Positions 7,697 to 15,617 of a stretch of DNA of 30,563 bases are shown here, piece by piece (the stretch's first letter is position 1; each line of letters opens with the position of its first letter). The DNA is from Candidatus Binatia bacterium (GTDB lineage: Bacteria > Desulfobacterota_B > Binatia > UBA9968 > JAJDTQ01), in the NCBI GenBank assembly GCA_022827045.1, contig JAJDTQ010000239.1:1-30563 (forward strand), in the 5' to 3' direction. The notes beneath the pieces are model-generated. The model was not told the DNA's origin and searched no databases. It was given only the letters and a program-made list of their open reading frames with translations. The position numbers and the translations under genes were made by a program.

Positions 7697-8335
7697 TTAC
7701 GGCGTGAAGGTGAACCGTAGCGCGGCCAGCATCTCCCGCGCCGCGGCCGCGGGGTCGGGAGCCTCCGAGATGGCGGAGATGAGAGCTATGCGTCCGGTGC
7801 CGTAGGCCTTGATCTCGGGGAGGTGGTGCCGCTTGATACCGCCGATGGCGAAGACCGGGACGGACGCGGCGTCGGTGACGGCCTTGAGCGCGATGGGTCC
7901 CTGGGGTTCGCCGAAAGCCAGCTTGGAGGCGGTGGAGTAGACGGGGCCGAAGAGGATGAAGTCGGCGCCGGCTTCGGAGGCGGCTCGCGCTTCCTCCATG
8001 GAATGGGTGGAGACGCCGATCTTCCGGTCGGGGCCGAGTAGTTCCCGTGCGACCTTGACCGGCAGGGCATTTGCGGCGAGGTGGACGCCCGCCGCCTCCG
8101 AAGCCAGCGCCACGTCCACGCGGTCGTTGATGAAGAGCTCCGCGCCGTAGCGGTCGCACAGCCCCTTCACTTCCCCGGCCAGCTCCAGCAGCGCCGCGCC
8201 GCCCAGGTCCTTCTCCCGGAGCTGCACGGCCCGCACGCCGCCCTCCAGGGCCCGCTCCAGCACCCATGTGAGCTCACGATCCCCGGTGGTTTTGCGGTCG
8301 GTGACGAGATACAGGTCGAAGTCGATGGATCTCAA
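7697..8335 (-). CDS. thiE: Thiamine-phosphate synthase
   Basis: ThiE joins hydroxymethylpyrimidine diphosphate and thiazole phosphate to make thiamine phosphate. The 212-residue TIM barrel shows the pyrophosphate/substrate motifs QLREKDLGG (from 38), LFINDRVDVAL (Asn70-Asp71), GVHLAANALP, IGVSTHS (107-113), LFGPVYST (128-135) and VFAIGGI (161-167). The frame has no suitable ATG; a TTG at 8335 immediately before RSIDFDLYLVTDRK is the best start, with only a weak upstream GGA. It is third in the cluster thiS-thiG-thiE, 69 bases after thiG. Acts in the cytoplasm. Confidence 0.9.
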   Translation of the reverse strand: MRSIDFDLYLVTDRKTTGDRELTWVLERALEGGVRAVQLREKDLGGAALLELAGEVKGLCDRYGAELFINDRVDVALASEAAGVHLAANALPVKVARELLGPDRKIGVSTHSMEEARAASEAGADFILFGPVYSTASKLAFGEPQGPIALKAVTDAASVPVFAIGGIKRHHLPEIKAYGTGRIALISAISEAPDPAAAAREMLAALRFTFTP

Positions 8336-8404
8336 CGGTCTGCTATCCGACTGAGGTCGAAGTCTACGGCTTCAGGGACGGCTGTCTGAAGGCCGCGCCC
8401 TCGG

Positions 8405-9214
8405 TCAGGTGAGTAGCCCCTCGATAGGGCTGGAGGCCGTGGCGTAGAGCTTCTTGGGAATGCGGCCGGCCAGGAAGGCCTTGCGCCCGGCTTCCACGGC
8501 CTGCTTCATGGCCTCGGCCATGAGCACCGGGTCCTTGGCGCCGGCGATGGCGGTGTTCATGAGCACGCCGTCGCAGCCCATCTCCATGACGATGGCGGCG
8601 TCGGAGGCGGTGCCCACGCCCGCGTCCACGATCACCGGGATGGACACGTTCTCCTGGATGATGCGGATGTTGTAGGGGTTGCGGATGCCCAGCCCCGAAC
8701 CGATGGGCGCCGCCAGCGGCATAACCGCGGCGCAGCCCATGTCCTCCAGCTTCTTGGCGGTGACCACGTCGTCGCTGATGTACGGCAGCACGGTGAAGCC
8801 GTCCTCGACCAAAAGCCGCGCGGCCTCCAGCGTTCCCGGCGTGTCGGGAAACAGGGTCTTCTCGTCGCCGATGACCTCGAGCTTGACCATGTCACCGACG
8901 CCGGCCTCCCGGGCCAGGCGGCAGGTGCGCACCGCTTCCTCCGGCGTATAGCAGCCGGCGGTGTTGGGCAGGATCGTGAACTTCCTGGGGTCGAGGTAGT
9001 CGAGCAGGTTCTCCTGGTCCGGGTCGGTGACATTGACGCGCCGCACCGCCACCGTGACGATCTCCGCGCCGGAAACCTCGATGGCCCTGCGGGTTTCCTC
9101 GAAGTCGCGGTACTTGCCGGTGCCGACGATGAGCCGGGAGCGGAACTCCTTCCCGGCCAGGCGCAGGCAATCGGTGGCTGCCGCTTCGGTTGCTTGGGCT
9201 GTGGATTGGGTCAT
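8405..9214 (-). CDS. thiG: Thiazole synthase
   Basis: ThiG builds the thiazole ring from 1-deoxy-xylulose 5-phosphate, dehydroglycine and the thiocarboxylate on ThiS. The 269 residues match the family length and show [15 protein letters not shown], the active-site Lys111 in [13 protein letters not shown] (Schiff base with the sugar), [32 protein letters not shown] and [14 protein letters not shown]. The ATG at 9214 is 4 bases after the thiS stop, a tight operon arrangement. The dehydroglycine-forming partner (ThiO or ThiH) is not in the window. Confidence 0.96.
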   Translation of the reverse strand: MTQSTAQATEAAATDCLRLAGKEFRSRLIVGTGKYRDFEETRRAIEVSGAEIVTVAVRRVNVTDPDQENLLDYLDPRKFTILPNTAGCYTPEEAVRTCRLAREAGVGDMVKLEVIGDEKTLFPDTPGTLEAARLLVEDGFTVLPYISDDVVTAKKLEDMGCAAVMPLAAPIGSGLGIRNPYNIRIIQENVSIPVIVDAGVGTASDAAIVMEMGCDGVLMNTAIAGAKDPVLMAEAMKQAVEAGRKAFLAGRIPKKLYATASSPIEGLLT

Positions 9215-9218
9215 GGCT

Positions 9219-9419
9219 CTATCCGCCGCCGACGAAGTGAACGATCTCCACCTCGTCGCCTTCCTTCAACTGGGTCTCGCCGTGCACGTCCCGGGAAACG
9301 ACCTCGGCGTTGAGCTCCACCACCACGCGTCCGGGCCGGATCTCCAGGTCCTCCAGGAGTTGGGCGACGTTGATGTCGGGCGCCACCTCGCTGTCCTTGC
9401 CGTTGATACGGATGACCAC
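9219..9419 (-). CDS. thiS: Sulfur carrier protein ThiS
   Basis: This is a 66-residue ubiquitin-like protein ending in GGG; the terminal Gly-Gly is adenylated and converted to a thiocarboxylate to deliver sulfur to ThiG. Typical features are VIRINGKD at the start, [17 protein letters not shown] in the middle and [14 protein letters not shown] at the end. The start is GTG 9419, with GGGGAG about 6 bases upstream. It is immediately upstream of thiG. Between it and the preceding FAH gene (9420-9476) I see no TPP-riboswitch sequence. Confidence 0.93.
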   Translation of the reverse strand: MVIRINGKDSEVAPDINVAQLLEDLEIRPGRVVVELNAEVVSRDVHGETQLKEGDEVEIVHFVGGG

Positions 9420-9476
9420 AAAGGACTCCCCAGGGTCCGAGTCTGATTGAATAATACTAGCTAATCGGTCTGGACT

Positions 9477-10424
9477 CTAGCGCGCCGCGGCGATCTTGAT
9501 CTCCAGCACGCCGATCCCCTCGACCTCGCCTTCCACCTTGTCGCCGACGTTGAGGAAGATGGGCGGTGTGCGGGCGAAGCCCACGCCCGAGGGTGTTCCC
9601 GTGCTGATGATGTCGCCGGGCTCCAGGGTCAGGCCGTCGGACAGGTGCTCGATGGTCGTGGGGATATCGAAGATCATGTCCCGGGTGTTGCCGTCCTGCA
9701 TGGTCTCGCCGTTGACGCGGCACTGCAGCCGGATGTTCTTCGGGTCGGGCATGGCGCTCTTGTGCACGAGGCTCGGCCCCAACGGGCAGAACGTGTCCAG
9801 GGACTTGCCCTTCCACCACTGGAGATGCGCGCGCTGCAGGTCGCGGGCGGTCATGTCCAGGCAGACGGTATAGCCGAAGATGTAGTCGTTGGCCTTGGCG
9901 CGGGGGATGTTCCGGCCCTTCCGGCCGATGACCACGGCCAGCTCCACTTCCCAGTCGATCTTGCTGGTGACCGGATGCGCCAGCAGCCGGCCCTGGTCGC
10001 CGATGACCGCGGTGGCCGGCTTGGTGAAGAACACCGGCACCTTGGGCGTGTCGAGCTGGACTCCCCGTGCGCGCACGCCTTCGTCGATATGTTCCTGGTA
10101 GTTGACGCCCAGGCAGATGACGTTCTTCCGGGGCACGGGGATCGGCGACAGCAGCCGCACGCGATTGCGTTTCACCAGGACTTCCGCCTGCGCCAGTCTG
10201 CGGATGCCCTTGGGATCCAATCCCTGGACGTACTTGGCTGCCTGCTTTGCCGTGTTGACGGCCTTGGCGCCTGCCTCGATGAAGGCCTGCATGCCGTCCA
10301 GATACGAAGCGGTGGTGCCCGGGAGATAGCGCTTGCTGACTTCCCGGAGGTCGACAATCTGATCGTCCTCGATCATCATTCCGAGGCGGGTCTTGCTGCG
10401 AAAACTATAGGTGACGAAACGCAT
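9477..10424 (-). CDS. Fumarylacetoacetate hydrolase (FAH) family protein
   Basis: The 315 residues comprise a variable N-terminal domain (1-90) and the FAH catalytic domain from VICLGVNYQEHIDE (His112, Glu115). The metal ligands are visible as Glu159 and Glu161 in DWEVELAVVIGRKG and Asp190 in FGYTVCLDMTARD. The C-terminal STGTPSGVGFARTPP and VEGEVEGIGVLEIKI complete the fold. Members hydrolyse or decarboxylate acylpyruvates and 2-keto-enoic acids; the exact substrate is unclear. ATG 10424 has AAGGAG 8 bases upstream. It is 57 bases ahead of thiS and may head the same transcript, though a metabolic link to thiamine is not obvious. Confidence 0.92.
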   Translation of the reverse strand: MRFVTYSFRSKTRLGMMIEDDQIVDLREVSKRYLPGTTASYLDGMQAFIEAGAKAVNTAKQAAKYVQGLDPKGIRRLAQAEVLVKRNRVRLLSPIPVPRKNVICLGVNYQEHIDEGVRARGVQLDTPKVPVFFTKPATAVIGDQGRLLAHPVTSKIDWEVELAVVIGRKGRNIPRAKANDYIFGYTVCLDMTARDLQRAHLQWWKGKSLDTFCPLGPSLVHKSAMPDPKNIRLQCRVNGETMQDGNTRDMIFDIPTTIEHLSDGLTLEPGDIISTGTPSGVGFARTPPIFLNVGDKVEGEVEGIGVLEIKIAAAR

Positions 10425-10652
10425 CGACGAACTCCTTCTCTCTTCCGCCGGATCCCTTGCGGGTCTGTGACGCTCTCTTTGAAGAACCGTGTGGACAGGC
10501 GTTCGGATAAGAACGCCATATCCTCATAGGAGAAGCGCCGTACCGTTGTCAACCCGCCGCCGGCTCCCGCCGACCGCGTCACGAAATTGCATGGCCGGGT
10601 GGGTGGTGGTACCTTTTCGCATGTGAAGAAAGCCAAGGGACAGCGCACCGTC

Positions 10653-10850
10653 ATGGAGGTGGGAGACCGTGTCCTGGTGAAGGGCGACATGCGCAAGCAG
10701 GTCATGCTGGTGGCCAGGGTGGAGATCCCCCACTCGACCCAGAAGGTCTTCGTCACGCGGTCGGGGGGCGACTTCACGGTGGGCCTCAAGATCTGGAAAT
10801 CGGACTATACCTGGAGCGAGAAGAACCAGATGTGGGTGTCGAAACGTTGA
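10653..10850 (+). CDS. Small beta-rich hypothetical protein
   Basis: Starting at ATG 10653 this encodes 65 residues: MEVGDRVLVKGDMRKQVML, then ARVEIPHSTQKVFVTRSG and a C-terminus rich in Trp and Lys. The alternation suggests a small SH3- or KOW-like beta barrel. GTG 10623 and TTG 10587 are in-frame alternative starts; none has a strong ribosome binding site. I do not recognise the family. It sits 35 bases before holA on the same strand and may be cotranscribed with it. It is divergent from the FAH gene, so 10425-10650 must hold promoters for both directions. Confidence 0.5.
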   Translation: MEVGDRVLVKGDMRKQVMLVARVEIPHSTQKVFVTRSGGDFTVGLKIWKSDYTWSEKNQMWVSKR

Positions 10851-10885
10851 CGGCCTTGCAGACGGCCATCTCCTGGTGCTGATGG

Positions 10886-12022
10886 ATGGCGCAAGACCTG
10901 GAAACGCTCCTCGGCGGCCTGCGCGAGGGCAAGGGGCCGGCCATCGTCTTGCTTCACGGCGACGAGTTCCGCGTGCGCGGGGCGAGCCGGGCCATCCTGA
11001 AGCTCGTCGCCCCTGATTCGGACCAGGGCTTGGGCATTTCGACGTTCGACGGCCGGGCCGCGTCGTGGGACGAGGTCGAAGCCGCCCTCATGACCCCCTC
11101 CCTGTTCGTCTCCGCCTGCACGGTCGTGGTCGAGAACGTTCCCTGGTTCGCTCCCCCCGAGCGCAAGGCGGAACCCGCGGAACCGTCGGACGAGGAGAAG
11201 CCGGGTCCCGGCATTCCCAAGGCGGAAGAGCCGGGGAGGGTCCTCCAACTCCTGGAGCAGGGGCTGCCGGACGGCACCCGCCTTCTGCTGCTGGCGCCCC
11301 AGGTGGACAAGCGCGGGCGCGCCTACAAGCAGTTGAGCCGCCAGGGTTGCGTCCTCGACCTGTCGGTGGAACGGGACCGGAGCGGCCGCATCCGTCGCGA
11401 ATCCCTCGCCGCCTTTCTCGACCAGCACCTCCGGCGGGCGGGCAAGAGAATCGATCCCCAGGCCCGGGAGGCGTTGCTGTCCCGCTGCGGGAACGAGCTC
11501 TGGGGCGTCCACCAGGAGATCGAGAAGCTGCTGTTGTACGTGGGCGATGCCGAGACCGTGGATGTGTCCGCCGTCGAGGATATCTTCACCGACCAGTCGG
11601 AGAGCTGGGTCTTCGACCTCACCGACTCCCTGGGGCAAAAGGACGCAATCGAGGCCCTGGGGTTCCTCAGGCGCCTCATGGCCGACGGAGAGTATCCCCT
11701 GCGGGTTCTGGGCGCAATCGCCAGCCAGGTGCGCCGTCTCCTGAGCGCCCGGCAGCTCCTGGACAATGAGCTGGCCCGGGTCTGGCGCCCGCGCATGTCC
11801 TACACCGAGTTTCAGCAACGGATTCCCGCCGACACCGAGGGCCTCCCGACCAGGAGCCCCTACGCCAACTACCTGACGCTCCAGCGGGCGGAACGGTTCA
11901 CCCTTTCCGAGCTCACGGGGTTTCTCCGGCTGATGCGGGAAACAGACGCCCGCCTCAAGTCGTCCGGTCACCAGCCCCAGGCCGTGATGGAGGGGCTGAT
12001 CCTAGAGATGTGCCGCCCGTGA
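10886..12022 (+). CDS. holA: DNA polymerase III subunit delta
   Basis: Delta is the clamp-opening subunit of the replicative clamp loader. The 378-residue protein shows the family layout: the N-terminal GPAIVLLHGDEFRVRGA, then LMTPSLFVSACTVVVEN in the AAA-like domain, GTRLLLLAPQVDKRGRAYKQ, the helical region with AREALLSRCGNELWGVHQEIEKL, and the C-terminal collar domain with LRRLMADGEYPLRVLGAIAS, QVRRLLSARQLLD and a terminal LILEMCR. An unusual acidic, Pro/Glu-rich insert follows at residues about 91-115. As usual for delta, a functional P-loop is absent. The start at ATG 10886 is chosen from the protein match. Confidence 0.9.
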   Translation: MAQDLETLLGGLREGKGPAIVLLHGDEFRVRGASRAILKLVAPDSDQGLGISTFDGRAASWDEVEAALMTPSLFVSACTVVVENVPWFAPPERKAEPAEPSDEEKPGPGIPKAEEPGRVLQLLEQGLPDGTRLLLLAPQVDKRGRAYKQLSRQGCVLDLSVERDRSGRIRRESLAAFLDQHLRRAGKRIDPQAREALLSRCGNELWGVHQEIEKLLLYVGDAETVDVSAVEDIFTDQSESWVFDLTDSLGQKDAIEALGFLRRLMADGEYPLRVLGAIASQVRRLLSARQLLDNELARVWRPRMSYTEFQQRIPADTEGLPTRSPYANYLTLQRAERFTLSELTGFLRLMRETDARLKSSGHQPQAVMEGLILEMCRP

Positions 12023-12080
12023 ACGGGCTCGACGACCCCATTCTCTGAGGGAGAGGCTTGAGCGGAGTTTCCGAACCTAG

Positions 12081-12142
12081 CCGTTCGCCCTGAGCCCTTC
12101 GACAGGCTCAGGACAGGCTTTGCGAAGCGAAGTCGAAGGGCG
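12081..12142 (+). repeat. REP-like palindromic intergenic repeat (copy 1)
   Basis: The element begins CCGTTCGCCCTGAGC and ends GAAGCGAAGTCGAAGGGCG. It contains a hairpin GAGCC/GGCTC around CTTCGACA and an outer pair CCCTTCGAC (12095-12103) / GTCGAAGGG (12132-12140). A related copy lies in the opposite direction at 30518-30563. Short palindromes of this form are dispersed in many high-GC environmental genomes. The element sits between holA and the next gene. Confidence 0.75.
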
Positions 12143-12213
12143 CCGACTTACGTCAGACGGAGTTGCTAAAGATCCTCGCCGTTCCGCCGATTCCTTGAAC
12201 AAGGAGTCGGGAT

Positions 12214-12708
12214 ATGGTGCTGGGGTTCTTGCAACGGTTTTCCTTTCCAACGGTGGCGCTGCTGCTGGCGGCGTTCCTCTCCGGTTTTGTTGCCCATTTC
12301 CTGTACGGGCGCTGGAGCGGAGCGGCGCCGTGTCCGGAACTCGAGGCCGGCGGTTCGGCTGCCGCGGCTCCGGAGTCACCCCCCTCGGCCGACCTGCCGG
12401 TGGTGGACGTAATGGAAATCGAGCGGCTCCAGGAGTTGGCCGGAGTGCTGGCGCGGGTGCGGGGCCGGGTCTACCGCGTGGGGCACTCGTCCAAGAGCAA
12501 CACCTACTTTCTTGACTTCGGCCCTTCCCGGTCCGCCTTCACGGCCGTCATCTTTTCGTCCACGGTGCAGGCCTTCCTGCGCGAGAACGCCCATCCGAAC
12601 CAGTTCCAGGGACGGGAAGTGGAGCTCACCGGACGCATCAAGGACGATCCCAAGTACGGGCTGGAGATGATCCTGGAGAGCCCGGCGCAGATCAAGGTCG
12701 TGCCGTGA
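12214..12708 (+). CDS. Membrane-anchored OB-fold-like protein
   Basis: The 164 residues consist of an N-terminal membrane anchor (about 10-32, VALLLAAFLSGFVAHFLYG), a Pro/Ala-rich linker, and a C-terminal domain. The domain pattern VRGRVYRVGHSSKSNTYFLD, SAFTAVIFSSTVQAF and GREVELTGRIKDDPKYGLEM is that of a small OB-fold of the nucleic-acid-binding type seen in exported or periplasmic proteins. ATG 12214 has AAGGAG about 9 bases upstream. The molecular role is unknown; a surface or periplasmic nucleic-acid or ligand-binding role is an inference from fold only. Confidence 0.68.
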   Translation: MVLGFLQRFSFPTVALLLAAFLSGFVAHFLYGRWSGAAPCPELEAGGSAAAAPESPPSADLPVVDVMEIERLQELAGVLARVRGRVYRVGHSSKSNTYFLDFGPSRSAFTAVIFSSTVQAFLRENAHPNQFQGREVELTGRIKDDPKYGLEMILESPAQIKVVP

Positions 12709-12754
12709 CGAGTTTTCTTGGATCGCCCGGCGTTTTCGGTTAAGCTCCGCGCTT

Positions 12755-12931
12755 ATGGAGGATCGGCCACAGCAGCGCTGCATGGTGTGCGCCAAGGTCG
12801 TTCCGCTGAGCGGCGGCATCTGCGCGCCCTGCAACGAGAAGATTCGCGCCCAGGCCCAGGGAGCCCAGCGGGACATCCGCGACCGCTCCGACCGGGAGTT
12901 GCGCAAGCACGGGGGCAAGCCGGAGAAGTAG
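12755..12931 (+). CDS. 58-residue zinc-ribbon protein
   Basis: ATG 12755 to TAG 12929-12931 encodes 58 residues. Two CxxC pairs, CMVC (9-12) and CAPC (23-26), form a probable zinc-binding knuckle, followed by a highly charged helix (QRDIRDRSDRELRKHGGK). Small proteins of this layout occur next to metabolic operons in Deltaproteobacteria-like genomes. I know no function. Coding potential is supported by the paired cysteines and a short gap on both sides. Confidence 0.62.
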   Translation: MEDRPQQRCMVCAKVVPLSGGICAPCNEKIRAQAQGAQRDIRDRSDRELRKHGGKPEK

Positions 12932-12961
12932 CCGCGGTTCGGCCCCGTGCGGGCGGCGCGA

Positions 12962-13576
12962 ATGACAGGGAATCCAGGACACTTCGAATCCATCGGCAAC
13001 CGCCTCGGATTCCGCGAGGCACCCTCGCGCGACGACGAGTTGAACCTGGTATGGCGCGGCGGCCGCTTTCCGGCCCTCCTTTGCCTCGGGATCGCCTGTT
13101 TCCTGCTGTTGCTCTCATTTCCGGTATTTCTCGCCATCCGCACCCACGGGCTCGACAGCGCGGTGGGGAACCTGTGGTACTTCCCGGCCATGAACGTGGT
13201 GCTGTTCGGGGTCGTGGCATTCCTGTTGACCCTCAAGCGGACGATACGGATCGACCGGCGCGCCCGCAAGGTACACTTGTCCCGCACCAGCCTGTTCATG
13301 CGACGCCGGTTGACGCTGGAGTTCGACGAGGTCCGGGCGGTGAGGGTGGCCGACGACCAGGTCTACAGCGGTTTTGCCGTGGCCGGCTCCACGGCCGGGC
13401 AGAAGTCCTTCCCGGCCCGCTCCCTGCGCTTTCTGCTCCCGGGTTCCCAGTCGGTGCTGCTAGACCGGGGCGGCGGCAGGCGGCTCGACGAACTCGCGGA
13501 GCGCATCGGCCACTTCATGGACAAGCCGGTGGAGGCAGTCCCGCGACGGAGTCCGGCGGCTTCTGGCGGGGGTTGA
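12962..13576 (+). CDS. Two-helix membrane protein with PH-like domain
   Basis: Starting at ATG 12962 this encodes 204 residues (GTG 12947 is an alternative). Two membrane helices are clear: PALLCLGIACFLLLLSFPVF and AMNVVLFGVVAFLLTL. After them a cytosolic beta-rich domain (KRTIRIDRRARKVHLSRTSL, then LTLEFDEVRAVRVAD) resembles bacterial PH-like/YdbT-type domains. It ends in a Gly-rich tail. No specific function can be given. It is the last gene before the cox-like cluster, which starts 106 bases downstream. Confidence 0.6.
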   Translation: MTGNPGHFESIGNRLGFREAPSRDDELNLVWRGGRFPALLCLGIACFLLLLSFPVFLAIRTHGLDSAVGNLWYFPAMNVVLFGVVAFLLTLKRTIRIDRRARKVHLSRTSLFMRRRLTLEFDEVRAVRVADDQVYSGFAVAGSTAGQKSFPARSLRFLLPGSQSVLLDRGGGRRLDELAERIGHFMDKPVEAVPRRSPAASGGG

Positions 13577-13682
13577 CCGGCTATCCGATTCTTCCTATAA
13601 ACAGGGCGTCGTTCGGGTATCTTCACGGACCCCACCAGGTAACGAACCAAGTAACGAATCTCACGATCGGAGACGGATTTTC

Positions 13683-14150
13683 ATGGACAAGAAGATCAAG
13701 TTTCGCGTCAACGGGGCGGAGCACGAGATGGAGGTGCCCACCAACCGGCTGTTGGTGGACCTGCTCCGTTACGATCTGGGCCTCACCGGAACCAAGGAAG
13801 GCTGCAGCGTCGGCGTGTGCGGCGCGTGCACGGTGCTCGTCGACGGAGAGATGGTGAGTTCCTGCCTGGCGCTGGCGGTGTTCGCCGACGGCCACGACGT
13901 GACCACCGTGGAGGGACTGGCCCAGGACGGCGAGCTTCACCCGGTGCAGCAGAGCTTCATCGCCTACGGCGGCTTCCAGTGCGGCATCTGCACCCCCGGC
14001 CAGGTGGTGGCGGCCAAGGCATTGCTGGACCAGAACCCCCGGCCCAACGAGGAAGAGATCAAGGACTGGATGATGGGCAACCTGTGCCGCTGCACCGGCT
14101 ACTACAAGATCATCGAGTCCATCGAGAAGGCGCACGAGTTCGCCAAGTAA
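13683..14150 (+). CDS. coxS: Xanthine dehydrogenase/CO dehydrogenase-family small (2Fe-2S) subunit
   Basis: The 155 residues contain both iron-sulfur domains of the molybdenum hydroxylase small subunit. The plant-type [2Fe-2S] cluster ligands are Cys41, 46, 49 and 61 (GCSVGVCGACTVLVDG). The second cluster ligands are Cys100, 103, 135 and 137 (QCGICTPGQ and NLCRCTGY). It passes electrons between the molybdenum site and FAD. GGAG lies upstream of ATG 13683. It is followed at 14162 by the FAD subunit. The cox-like symbol indicates family only; the substrate is unknown, because no molybdenum large subunit is next to it. Confidence 0.93.
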   Translation: MDKKIKFRVNGAEHEMEVPTNRLLVDLLRYDLGLTGTKEGCSVGVCGACTVLVDGEMVSSCLALAVFADGHDVTTVEGLAQDGELHPVQQSFIAYGGFQCGICTPGQVVAAKALLDQNPRPNEEEIKDWMMGNLCRCTGYYKIIESIEKAHEFAK

Positions 14151-14161
14151 GGGGTTGAGGA

Positions 14162-15028
14162 ATGATCGCTTTTGACTACCGCACTCCGGGGAGCCTCGAA
14201 GAGGTCTACGCGGACCTGAAGGAACTCGGCTCCGACGGCAAGATCATCGCCGGCGGCACCGCGCTCGTGATCATGATGAAGCAGCAGCTCCTGCAGCCGA
14301 GCTGCGTGATCAGCCTGCGCAACGTCGCGGGGCTGAGCGACATATCGGAGAACAACGGCAGCGTGCACATCGGCGGCCTCGTGAGCCACGCCCACCTGGA
14401 TGCGTCCGACGTGGTGCAAGGCAAGCTCCCGGTGCTGGGCGCCACCTACCACCACGTGGCCACGCAGCGGGTGCGCACCATGGCCACGGTGGGCGGCGGG
14501 CTGGCCCATGCCGACCCCAACCAGGACCCGCCTCCGACTTTCATCGCCCTGGGCGCGAGCTTTGAGCTGGGCTCCGCGGGGGGTACCCGCTCGGTGGCGG
14601 CCGAGGACTTCTTCAGCGACTACTACGAGACGGTGCTCGATCCCGAGGAGATCGTCACCGGCGTGAGCGTGCCGCTCATGGCCGTCAACAGCGGCGCCGC
14701 CTATCTCAAGTTCCTGCCGCGCTCGGCCGACGACTACGCCACCGTCAGCGCCGCCGCGGTGGTCACCCTCGACGACGCCAAGTCCACCATCCAGGATGTC
14801 CGCATCGCCATGGGCAGCGTCAACACCACGCCGGTCCGGGCGACGGCTTCCGAGGACGTGCTCAGGGGACAGCCGGTGAAGGCCGAGGGCCTGCGCGAAG
14901 CCGGCGAGAAGGCCAAGGAGCACACCGACCCGGTCAGCGACTTCCGCGGCTCGGGATCCTACAAGACGCAGATGGCCGCCGTGTTCGTGCGGCGCGCGCT
15001 CGAGCAGGCCATCGCCAACGCGAGCTGA
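14162..15028 (+). CDS. coxM: Xanthine dehydrogenase/CO dehydrogenase-family FAD-binding medium subunit
   Basis: The 288 residues include the FAD-binding motifs IIAGGTALVIMMK (around 28-40) and MATVGGGLAHADPNQDPP (around 107-124), both diagnostic of the medium subunit. The second half has the usual CO-dehydrogenase flavoprotein C-terminal domain (VSVPLMAVNSGAAYLKFLPR and IAMGSVNTTPVRATASEDVL). It transfers electrons from the 2Fe-2S subunit. It starts 12 bases after coxS and is followed after 21 bases by coxG, so the three form one transcription unit. Confidence 0.93.
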   Translation: MIAFDYRTPGSLEEVYADLKELGSDGKIIAGGTALVIMMKQQLLQPSCVISLRNVAGLSDISENNGSVHIGGLVSHAHLDASDVVQGKLPVLGATYHHVATQRVRTMATVGGGLAHADPNQDPPPTFIALGASFELGSAGGTRSVAAEDFFSDYYETVLDPEEIVTGVSVPLMAVNSGAAYLKFLPRSADDYATVSAAAVVTLDDAKSTIQDVRIAMGSVNTTPVRATASEDVLRGQPVKAEGLREAGEKAKEHTDPVSDFRGSGSYKTQMAAVFVRRALEQAIANAS

Positions 15029-15048
15029 CCACTGGAGGGGAGAATCGA

Positions 15049-15501
15049 GTGAAATTCAGTCAAAGCGCAACCGTGCCCGCGGGCCGCGAGCCCCTGTGGC
15101 AGCTTCTCATGGACATCCCCAGGGTGGCCACGTGCCTCCCCGGAGTCCAGGACGTCGAGCAGGTGGACGGCGAGACCTACCAGGGGACCCTGAAGGTCCG
15201 CGTCGGCCCCATCGCATTGAGTCTGCAAGGCAAGATCGTGCTGGAGGAAAAGGACCAGGAAGCCTGGCGCGCGGCGCTCCGGGCCGAGGCCGAGGACCGG
15301 CGCGTGGCCGGCGCCATGCGCGGCAAGTCCACCATGGAGCTCAAGGAGCTGAGCGCTGGCGAAACCGAGTTGACCGTGGAGACCGACGTCAACATCCTCG
15401 GCAAGATCGGCGAGTTCGGCCAGCCCATCATCCGCAAGAAGGCCGACCAGATGCTCAACACCTTCATCGACAACATCAAGAAGGAGCTGGCGGCGAACTA
15501 G
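15049..15501 (+). CDS. coxG: CoxG-like SRPBCC (carbon monoxide dehydrogenase subunit G) protein
   Basis: The 150-residue SRPBCC-fold protein starts MKFSQSATVPAGREPLWQLL and continues PRVATCLPGVQDVEQVDGE, IVLEEKDQEAWRAALRA and LKELSAGETELTVETDVNI. This is the family known from CO-dehydrogenase clusters, where CoxG helps assembly or membrane anchoring of the enzyme. GTG 15049 is the start and the stop is TAG. The partner CoxL is missing from this location. Confidence 0.87.
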   Translation: MKFSQSATVPAGREPLWQLLMDIPRVATCLPGVQDVEQVDGETYQGTLKVRVGPIALSLQGKIVLEEKDQEAWRAALRAEAEDRRVAGAMRGKSTMELKELSAGETELTVETDVNILGKIGEFGQPIIRKKADQMLNTFIDNIKKELAAN

Positions 15502-15527
15502 CGTCCTGAGCCTGAGCGGTTCTTGAA

Positions 15528-15573
15528 ACGAACGGGCGGCCGGTAGATGATGGACTACCGGCCGCCCGTTCGT
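15528..15573. repeat. Perfect 19-bp inverted repeat after coxG
   Basis: ACGAACGGGCGGCCGGTAG (15528-15546) is the exact inverse complement of 15555-15573, separated by the 8-base loop ATGATGGA. Stability would be extreme in RNA or single-stranded DNA. No T-run follows on either strand, so it is not a classical intrinsic terminator, but its place directly after the coxSMG genes fits a transcription-ending or RNA-stabilising hairpin. Confidence 0.85.
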
Positions 15574-15617
15574 GCTTGGGGCGGAGTCGGCCGCCCCGCG
15601 GAAAGGATAGGAAGCCG

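Noticed and set aside
9420..9476. TPP riboswitch ahead of thiS
   Set aside because: The stretch is too short and I see no CTGAGA/ACCTGA core.
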